From NCBI GenBank assembly GCA_021151585.1, contig JAGKWX010000030.1:1-17485 (forward strand): DNA of 17,485 nt, written 5' to 3'. Position 1 is the stretch's first letter. Each line of letters starts with the position of its first letter. Origin of the DNA: Alphaproteobacteria bacterium (GTDB lineage Bacteria; Pseudomonadota; Gammaproteobacteria; JAGOUN01). Below the pieces are notes generated by a model. It saw only the letters and a list, made by a program, of their open reading frames with translations, was not told the DNA's origin and ran no database searches. The translations under genes and the position numbers were made by a program. This document shows, piece by piece, positions 6,735 through 15,000 of the stretch.

Positions 6735-6975
6735 ATTAAAGAACCATGCTAAGGCGGCAGGCATTGAAAACTTTGATGATTTTAGCAGTCACAGCATGCG
6801 TCGCGGTTTGGCTACCACTGCCAGTCGAGAAGGCGTATCATTGCCGGCAATTATGCGGCAAGGGCGATGGAAACAAGTCAGTACCGTAATGGAATACATT
6901 GAGGCTGCGCAACGGTTTGAAGAAAATGCAGCAGCGCAGGTGATAAAAAATTCGGATAGTACAAAATATCTATAA
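6735..6975 (+). pseudogene. C-terminal remnant of a second TnpS-like tyrosine recombinase
   Basis: The last 80 codons of a tyrosine recombinase start exactly at the transposon's right edge. They keep HSMR (His and Arg), QGRW (Trp in the second-His position) and the Tyr of VMEYIE, then a tail like the transposon's own TnpS (RFEENAA against RFDQNAA). The first catalytic Arg, the Lys and the whole N-terminal domain are missing. An in-frame GTG inside the inverted repeat (6712) keeps it open, but a product would be inactive. It is clearly a paralogue, not a copy, of tnpS: the order of motifs is the same but many residues differ. It is probably the leftover of an older, related element or integrase destroyed by insertion or recombination. 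It stops 34 bp before the giant OTU gene. Confidence 0.85.
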
Positions 6976-7009
6976 TTTTAGATAAACCAAAATATTTAAG
7001 AGTATTAAC

Positions 7010-10000
7010 ATGTTACCCATTCAATTACTTGATGAACTAAATTCCATATGGCAAGGATATGATTTTAATTTACGGACGTTACTTGATAATTATCGAGTTG
7101 ATAACCCCCAACTTTCATTGCTAATCGAAGAATTAACCACCGTTGATTGTCAACATGGTTTGTTTCTACGTGACACCTCGGGTCTTGCAGCTCATTTACT
7201 TGGGTTACAAGTTTTTGATGCATGGCAAAGAGGAAAAATATTTCAAAAGTACAAACAAGTACTATGGTTACCTTTATCTAAAATACTCAAATTACCTATA
7301 CAGCTTACCAACGATAGAAAAGAGAATCTAAATCAATTAGGTCGTTTGATAAATGATCAGTTCGAGTTTATTGAAGATGAAACATTGGTAGTGATTACTG
7401 GTATTGACTATCGGCTTGACGGAGATTTTCAAAAACAAGATTTTATTACTAATTTAACTCAATGGCTGGAACATATTCAAAATTTACCGCGCTTAGCCAT
7501 CGGTAATTATGTGCCAGACTTATTAATTAATCATTTTAACGCTACTATTTCCATAACATTGCCACCTGTTTTTCTTAATTTACGATACATGAAGAAAGAC
7601 AGTTACGAAGCTCCACAACATATTAGCTTCCCAGGTAAATTACTAGTTGATGAAATTTATAACCATACCCGACGTACTTTTCGTTTTAATGAAGATAACC
7701 CAGATGGGGTGTTTAGTATCAATAATACTACCGTACGCAACTATATGGCAGGAGACATTGATAGCGTGCTTGAGTTAGAAGAAAAGGTTGAGCACTTACA
7801 GCCATTATTAACTATACAAGATGTTGTTCGAATATTAATCGGACAACCTCCCCCAGAATTTAGTAAAAATGGCCTATCAACACTAGATACTCCAGCGAAA
7901 TGGTATTATGCCGCACTCTCGGCAAAAACTGTGCATGATAAGTTAACAGAGAAAAGAAAATTTTTTTTATATCAAATTTCTGGGCATATAATTGTTAGAC
8001 GTATGACCGACAGCAGTATGCACTACATTACCGATTTAGGACCGGCAGAAAATTATATTGTAGAATCCATAAAAGCAGAAAATAAACATACAAAAGATGA
8101 GATTCAATTTATTTTAAAATGTTTAATTAATCGAAATGATTTTGAGCATCTAGATAGTGCCAGCATCTTCAAAGCTTTAGATGAAGCAAAAATGGCTTGG
8201 ATAAATCAAGCAACAGAGGCTCGAAACTCTGCATGCATAACAGAAGGTAAAGCCACACCTAAAGCGCCAGAAAAATTATCTGGTGAATCTTTTAAAATTT
8301 TTCAAAGTATCCAAAATGTTTTTCGAGGAAACCTTACAGATAATGAGCTTACTAAAGGTGTTGGTAGCTTACCAAAAGAAGAACAAGATGCCTCATATCA
8401 AACTATTCAACGTCATATTAATAACTATTTTAATGCAGGGCACACTAGTGCTGAAATATGTGAACAAATCACAAACATACTATACAATCAACCAGTTGAT
8501 GAACAATTTCGTATACTCATAATAATGCTTGCCGCAAGTTTTTTGGCAGAAGCAGCTCGTTATAATCGCGTATTTTTTGCGCCTTTTGCAATACTGTCTT
8601 TAACCTTAATAAATAAAGCGTCCTGGAGATATGTTGCTGCATTGCCTCAACGAGCTCAGATGAATATTCATACTGCAAGTTGGCAAGAACTTATCTTAGC
8701 AGATTGTATGGACGCTCTAGGTGGTGTTCTTCCTATGGCACATAATGGATCATTTATACAAACAAATCCTGCTGTGCATCAACACGCAATAGAATCAAAT
8801 TACGGAATTAGTTGGCCGGAATTAAAAACACAATTGCTATATACAAAATGGTTGAATGAGATAATCAAACTTAATGGCATTAGTATAAAGCTATTATCTA
8901 GTTATATTTCATTTTTATATCAGCCAACATACTACTTACTTAAAGAGAATGACCAGCCATTGATCATGCGCGATTTAGAGTTACTATTGCGTGTTGAACT
9001 AAGCTATAGATCAATGCCAGGTGATCATGACATTTTAGTTAAAACAAATAAACCCTTTGAGAGAGCAATGCATTTAATTGCTGATCCACGACAACTGAAA
9101 ATTGTTAGTTGTGGTAGAAATGGAGAATTTGGTTATTTTCTTTGCGTACCCAAGCAAGTTGACCAGAAAGTAGAAAATCATTTTATACATCTCACTCCTG
9201 GTCAAGCCTACATGATAGCGTTAAAATTTGATGCTGTGGGTAATTATAGTCAAGCACTAAAATTATATAATTATTTATGCGAACAACATCCACAGTATGT
9301 TGCTTTTCGTTTTTCACGAGTTCAGTGTTTAGTGTTGCATCCTGAATTAATGAAAGATGATAAATTGAGAGCAAATGCGCAATGTGATTTGGATTTTCTT
9401 GAAAGGAAAGATCAGAATTTTCCTCTTGCTTTCCAAGAGCAAATTGGTTATGTAAGTGCGGTATATAGCCTACGCGTCACGGTTGAAGATAAAAGATTTC
9501 AGTCAACTTTTGCGTCAATAGCTTTTAATGTTTTTATGAGCGGTGCTGACAAAGGAATTAGTGCATTAAAAAAATTTAAGACTCATGACGAAGAAGCTTC
9601 CATGTTGCAATTATTAATTGCGGTTGCTTATCGACGTGCATATGAGAGTTGTCATGGTATAGTTGAAGATGTTTTCAAGGCTATGGCCGCACAAGATAGC
9701 TGTTTAAAGCATATAACCTATTATGCATTAACTTTGTTTCACACAGAAAACAATAATATAAACATACTAAAGGATTCTTATCAGTTACTAATCAATTCAG
9801 AAAATCTGATTAGCCATACGATGGTTACTGGTTTGGCACAAAAAACAAATTCTCAATCAACATGGGAACAACATCGAACCATTAGTAAAAAAGATACTCC
9901 TTCTGAGCTCATTTTATTAGAGAACATTTTACGATCATGGGTTTCATCTTTTAGAAAAGATATGGAAAAACAAAAGGAATTTTTCAAAAATTCTCGTGAA

Positions 10001-11974
10001 AGATTAGTAAAAAAACTGCCAAGAAATCTTGGAAAATATAAAACTAGCATTGAAGTTGGATTTCAAGAGGCATTATCAGAAGAAATTGAAACAAAAAGGA
10101 TAATTAAAGGTCAAACACATGCATTGCTAATTAAAATAAATTGGCAAGTGAATATCTCAATGATTGAGGCATGGTGTGAATTTCATCATTTTCAATCGGA
10201 AAAAACAACCGATACTGTTTTAGGGCCATGCTTAAGAATAGATCTCAATTCAAATTATTGCAAACGTTCTTTTTATCAACCAACACCGCATCCATATTCA
10301 TTTTTATTTGAAACATATCAATTTTCATTGCCAATAGAAGGTGATGTATATTTCTTCGCATTACGTTCAATGTTTAGAGAGTGTTTGCTTCAGATAAAGA
10401 CATGGAGTATGAGTACTGAAAAAAGAGTTTCTTACCGTGTATTTGGTAACCAAACATTATTGCCCGTATTACATTTAATTAAAAATAATAATCAACAAGA
10501 TGCCGTTATAGAGTTACCCAATGGAGTACCCATAAAAATAATTTTAAATTGGTTGAAAAAGAATAATTTTTCTTTTTATTGGATTAACGATACAAATAAA
10601 GGTCGATGCCTATATTTGCCGCAAATTAATATTTTCGCAGGAAACGACTGCTACAATGCCGCGGTTAGCAATGGCGATATTATTTCTCCATTTATTGCAA
10701 GTTTGATAGAAGATGGAATCTCTGTTGAAATTTTTGAAACACATTCATCAGCAGCCAATGAAGGTTATTTATCTGGTTTTTTCTATGAACATCAGGATAG
10801 CTCAGCGCAGGATTCTCATCATACTCGTTTTAAAGAGTTTCAAGAAAATAAAGAAGTTATAGAGAGAATTGCCAAAATCGGAATTGGAAAATCACTTGCT
10901 GATATGACATATGATGAACAAATACAACTTGCAACAGCGTTATCTTTGCGAGAAGGCGATCAAAATTTTGATCTTGAAAATAATCGCTTCTGTGTAGAAT
11001 TAAAATTAAGATGTAAAAACGTAAAAGGTGATGGATTTTGTTTTTTTAGGGCAATTGCAAGACAAATTACGGATCGTCATCTAAACTCTCAACGACCCTC
11101 GCTATTTACTCAATTACCTACAACGATAGAAGAGATTTTAGCTAGGGTAGCTTTGTATTTTCATGAAAATGATCGTCAACTAATGGAACAAGTCTTTCCG
11201 CCACCAAGGCAAGAAGAATTTGGAACTGGTGATCAAAGCGAAGCATTATATCAAAAGTCATTAGTAGAATATAACAATCCAGACAACTACAGCAAAAGAT
11301 TGCAACAATTCAGGGACGGTTTTTATGAATATATTAATTTAGGACGTTATGATGCGCCCGGTGAATTAGTGAACGCCGCAGATTGGCTCCCACAAGTGAT
11401 ATCCAATATCCTCCAAATTGATATTGATATTTATGACGGACAAAGACCTGGGGCTGGGTTTCGCTCGAATAATGGATACCAACAACGTATAGGCCTTGGT
11501 CGGGTTAATAATAATCATTATATTTCTCTTGATGGAGATCTAGAATCTGCGTGGCGAATAGAACAACAAGCAGTTGCTAGAGCTGAGACAAGCATAGATC
11601 AGCTACACTCAAATCTTCTTCAAGGAAAGACTATTAGAATAAGTTCTCAATTTACTCGTTTTTTTCAAGATCAACAATCAATTCAATCGCAATTCAGCCT
11701 ATTAACACCAGAAATCAAGTTGAGATGGTTTATACAAAGTAGAAAAATTGGTCAATATCTTTTAGATAATTTATGCGAAAAAAGCATGGTAAAAATTTTT
11801 ACCGATTTGGATAATATGGAAGAATTACTTCGCAATGAAATAATAAATTCATTTTTTCCGCACGAACTCAAAGAATTATGGCATATTATTGAGAAAATTG
11901 ATAATTATGCTAACCTTAAAATTAGTATTTGGAATGCGCAAGAAAAATCAATGCATTTAACTATCAGTAAATGA
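7010..11974 (+). CDS. Giant TPR-UIM-OTU protein, putative deubiquitinase effector
   Basis: This 1654-aa protein probably removes ubiquitin from host proteins. The C-terminal OTU domain (about residues 1330-1510) has the catalytic motif GDGFCFFRAIA with D1341 and C1344, and its His in NNNHYISL (H1503). Just upstream, DEQIQLATALSLRE (1302-1315) fits the ubiquitin-interacting motif, with A1308, S1312 and E1315 in the conserved A-x3-S-x2-E spacing. A TPR-like pair lies near residues 730-775 (AYMIALKFDAVGNYSQALKL). Residues 500-545 are hydrophobic but not a clear membrane span. The first 500 residues and the region 780-1290 match nothing I recognise. There is no signal peptide, so export by a type IV or other effector system is assumed, not seen. 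The ATG at 7010 has AAGAG upstream. The gene starts 34 bp after the recombinase remnant and converges on the SecA-like gene. Confidence 0.85.
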   Translation: MLPIQLLDELNSIWQGYDFNLRTLLDNYRVDNPQLSLLIEELTTVDCQHGLFLRDTSGLAAHLLGLQVFDAWQRGKIFQKYKQVLWLPLSKILKLPIQLTNDRKENLNQLGRLINDQFEFIEDETLVVITGIDYRLDGDFQKQDFITNLTQWLEHIQNLPRLAIGNYVPDLLINHFNATISITLPPVFLNLRYMKKDSYEAPQHISFPGKLLVDEIYNHTRRTFRFNEDNPDGVFSINNTTVRNYMAGDIDSVLELEEKVEHLQPLLTIQDVVRILIGQPPPEFSKNGLSTLDTPAKWYYAALSAKTVHDKLTEKRKFFLYQISGHIIVRRMTDSSMHYITDLGPAENYIVESIKAENKHTKDEIQFILKCLINRNDFEHLDSASIFKALDEAKMAWINQATEARNSACITEGKATPKAPEKLSGESFKIFQSIQNVFRGNLTDNELTKGVGSLPKEEQDASYQTIQRHINNYFNAGHTSAEICEQITNILYNQPVDEQFRILIIMLAASFLAEAARYNRVFFAPFAILSLTLINKASWRYVAALPQRAQMNIHTASWQELILADCMDALGGVLPMAHNGSFIQTNPAVHQHAIESNYGISWPELKTQLLYTKWLNEIIKLNGISIKLLSSYISFLYQPTYYLLKENDQPLIMRDLELLLRVELSYRSMPGDHDILVKTNKPFERAMHLIADPRQLKIVSCGRNGEFGYFLCVPKQVDQKVENHFIHLTPGQAYMIALKFDAVGNYSQALKLYNYLCEQHPQYVAFRFSRVQCLVLHPELMKDDKLRANAQCDLDFLERKDQNFPLAFQEQIGYVSAVYSLRVTVEDKRFQSTFASIAFNVFMSGADKGISALKKFKTHDEEASMLQLLIAVAYRRAYESCHGIVEDVFKAMAAQDSCLKHITYYALTLFHTENNNINILKDSYQLLINSENLISHTMVTGLAQKTNSQSTWEQHRTISKKDTPSELILLENILRSWVSSFRKDMEKQKEFFKNSRERLVKKLPRNLGKYKTSIEVGFQEALSEEIETKRIIKGQTHALLIKINWQVNISMIEAWCEFHHFQSEKTTDTVLGPCLRIDLNSNYCKRSFYQPTPHPYSFLFETYQFSLPIEGDVYFFALRSMFRECLLQIKTWSMSTEKRVSYRVFGNQTLLPVLHLIKNNNQQDAVIELPNGVPIKIILNWLKKNNFSFYWINDTNKGRCLYLPQINIFAGNDCYNAAVSNGDIISPFIASLIEDGISVEIFETHSSAANEGYLSGFFYEHQDSSAQDSHHTRFKEFQENKEVIERIAKIGIGKSLADMTYDEQIQLATALSLREGDQNFDLENNRFCVELKLRCKNVKGDGFCFFRAIARQITDRHLNSQRPSLFTQLPTTIEEILARVALYFHENDRQLMEQVFPPPRQEEFGTGDQSEALYQKSLVEYNNPDNYSKRLQQFRDGFYEYINLGRYDAPGELVNAADWLPQVISNILQIDIDIYDGQRPGAGFRSNNGYQQRIGLGRVNNNHYISLDGDLESAWRIEQQAVARAETSIDQLHSNLLQGKTIRISSQFTRFFQDQQSIQSQFSLLTPEIKLRWFIQSRKIGQYLLDNLCEKSMVKIFTDLDNMEELLRNEIINSFFPHELKELWHIIEKIDNYANLKISIWNAQEKSMHLTISK

Positions 11975-12041
11975 TAGCTATGATGTATAGAGTGAAATTC
12001 TCTCGGTTTAGCAAGTTGGCCGTCCTGATAATCGAGTAAAT

Positions 12042-12057
12042 GACTCATCCTTGAGTC
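12042..12057. terminator. Short hairpin between the convergent giant genes
   Basis: GACTCA and TGAGTC form a perfect 6-bp stem with a TCCT loop, in the 93-bp gap between the two stop codons. The right side is followed by TTATTTAT, so it may act as a weak terminator for the OTU gene, and perhaps in both directions. The stem is short and the T tract poor. The rest of the gap shows nothing. Confidence 0.4.
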
Positions 12058-12067
12058 TTATTTATGA

Positions 12068-15000
12068 TTATATTGCACTAGAAGCTGTTGTCCCTGGAGC
12101 AGGATTTGTCACAGCAGCAGTAGCGTCACTTGAGGTAAGAGTGGGCCTTGTGCCGCTGCTGTATAGACCTGCTGCAGACGGTCTTGATTGGGCATCATCA
12201 AGCCCTGTTGAAGGATTTCCTGCTGAAGCAACACCTCTAATGTCAGCAATTAAGCCACGAGTCTGTTCAAAAAATACTCTCATGCTATTCTCATCCTTTC
12301 CAACAACTTCTTTTACAGCATCAGTAATGCAACGGATAACCTCAAGATGATGTTGATAACAAGTTTCTACCAAACGAGGATCTACAGAATTAGCTTCGGC
12401 TATTCGTGCTAGATGACCAGCATCCGTACTATCCATTGCTTTCATTCTTTCTATAGAATCTAGTTGCCTATCGCATGCTTTAGCTATAAGAATATAGCGT
12501 TCTTCTGTTAGCGTTCCATCCAAAATTTTGTCTGTGGCTTTTAATATCTTGTCTTGAACTTGTTCCCAAGCAGTAAACCATTTCGTTGAAGTTCGCTCCA
12601 TCATTTCCATTATACTTGTTACAAGTTTCCTTCGATCAGCAATAGATTCTCCAATCATGTCCATAAATCTTGCTTGATGTTCTGTCACTTGTTTAGCTAC
12701 TTCCATCATCATTGTTTTTACTTTTGCACTCGCAGCAATTTGCGCTTGTTGTGTTTTAAACCACCCATCAAGCATGGTTCCCGCTAGATATCCAGATGTA
12801 CCAAGGTGACCATCTCTAAATAGGCGACCACACTCTGAATATTGGGTATTATCAATATAGCGAGAAAGTGATTCACCCGCACCCTTAACGTCAATTTCAC
12901 ACATTTTTTTAATCAGTTCTTCTGTAAATGGCATAATATTTCCCCTATTTTGTTGTACGATATTATAATCGCGTAGTACTTTTTTTAATAAAATACCAAG
13001 TTCATCATCACGTTTTTCTAAATCAACATCCAAGTAATGCTGAATAATTTCGGTAGCATATGAGGGTGTTTTAAGAATAAGTTCAATGATTTTTTTGGCA
13101 GTTGTTTCAATTTTATCTTTAGCTTTTTTTACTTCCTCCTCTTGGTTAATAGATTGATTTCTTGATGATAAAAGAGAGTGCTCAATACTTGCGGAGATTA
13201 ATTCAGTTATGATAACGGGTATTAATATGTTAATTATTTTTTTATGTTCTCGCAAAAGTTCATTCTGTTGCAACCATGATATTTCTGCAATATTTTGAGT
13301 AGAAGTAATTATTTTTATAGTTTCTTTTATAGCAGCTGTATCCAATAGTAATTGATAATACTCCAAGCATGTTTTTTTGATTGTTTCTATAGAAACCTCA
13401 ATTTCAAGAAGTCTGTTGTGCCATTCTGAAGAACAAAAGTCTACTACTTGACTTGTTTTATGATCTAATCTGTCTAGATAAGTTTTTGTATGATGGTATT
13501 TTTGGTGAGAAGAAAAAAGCCTAGAATGAGAATGATCTTTACCGGAAATCGTTGCAGACGAATGATGTCTATGTTCTCGATGAAAAAAAGCATGAGCATG
13601 ATGCTTAGAGCTATGCAAATCACTTCCCCTAATTGTTTTGAGCTTATCCCATTTATGAATCGCAGCAGAATGGGAAATTTTCATGGAATGCACATGATGC
13701 GTGCCTACAGCCTCAGGAAAATCGTGTGAATGAACCTCAATTTTTGCATCAAGACTTTTGTCTGCGATTAATTCAATAGCATGTTCAGAAGAAGGTGCTG
13801 AGTGATGCTCAATAATTGTAGAGTGACCATAAGATGAGTCTATCATTGAACGCTCATTTCTTTCAAACTCATGTGCATTATCTGAATTAGAATGAACATG
13901 GTGCTGACTATTACTCCCGTCGGTGTGATGATCATGGCCTGAATGAGTTGAGTGATGAATGCCTACCGTCATTGCTGTCGTTGCTACAGTTCCAGCAATA
14001 TTTAGAGCAGCATTTGTTGATTTTTGAAAAAGCGAGGCAACTTTAACTACGACTTCATTAATAAAGCTTTTCATTTGTTGAGTATATAAGTCACTCATGC
14101 TTCTTTCATAAGCTAGCAAAGCATGAAAAATTTTCTGTTTGTGTTGTTCGTATGGTTCAAATTTTTTCCCCAGATTAAGGGCTTCAAAATCATAATATTG
14201 AGCTTCATAAATATCGCTGGGGGACTCTCTAAATGTTTGTATGGATATGTCTTTTAATCTAGTTAAATTTAAACGACCGCTATCAGATATAATGTTTTCT
14301 TCTTGCAGAATTTTACATAAATTCCTCACCATTTCTTCAGATAAATCATTGATATCTTCTATACGGAGAAGTCTTTTATGTAAAATAATATGAAATTTAT
14401 TTAATTCCTTTTCTATAAGAATCGCTTCTCTTTTTATTTCGGAATAAAATTTATCTATACTATCTAAACTAAATAATTGTAACCCTGGAATGGCAAAAGA
14501 TGTTTGACTCAAACTCTTATCAATGGCGAGGATTAATCGAGTTTCATAATCCTTCATTTTAGTATCATTGTTATAAACAAAATGATCCATCGCAAATATT
14601 TTATTTAAAATGGTTTCCCAATAGCGTCGTGAGAATTCTAGTTGAATTATCTTTTTTGCTTCTTTGATTAATTCTGGCCTAATTAACTCACCTGCCATTT
14701 TGCTAGATTGAGTAACCACCATGCGAGCTCCAACAGTTGCAACTTTTTCTCCTACTTGTATCGCTGCTCGATTAGCAGCAATAGCTGCCTGTTGACTAGA
14801 TCGAATTAAATAGTAAGTATTTACAGCATAATTGCTCATATCTGCTGCATCACGAGCAACACTACTAGATGCAACTGTAGAATACCCAGCTGTGATAAGT
14901 GCCAATGTTAAAGTAACTGCTTTTTGAATCGTATAAGCAGTTATATTGAGTTCTCTTGTATACGCCGATGTTAAAACACGAAGTATATCTGCCGCTCCTT

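Noticed and set aside
124..6739. 5-bp target-site duplication
   Set aside because: AAGTA and ATTAA do not match, and shifting either end by a base does not create a match.
6967..6984. TATCTA-N6-TAGATA hairpin before the OTU gene as a terminator
   Set aside because: It is an AT-only 6-bp stem without a T tract in AT-rich DNA, and is likely chance.
13490..13729. Small Met-rich + strand frame
   Set aside because: It is the reverse-strand shadow of the His-rich codons (CAT read backwards as ATG) and has no support of its own.
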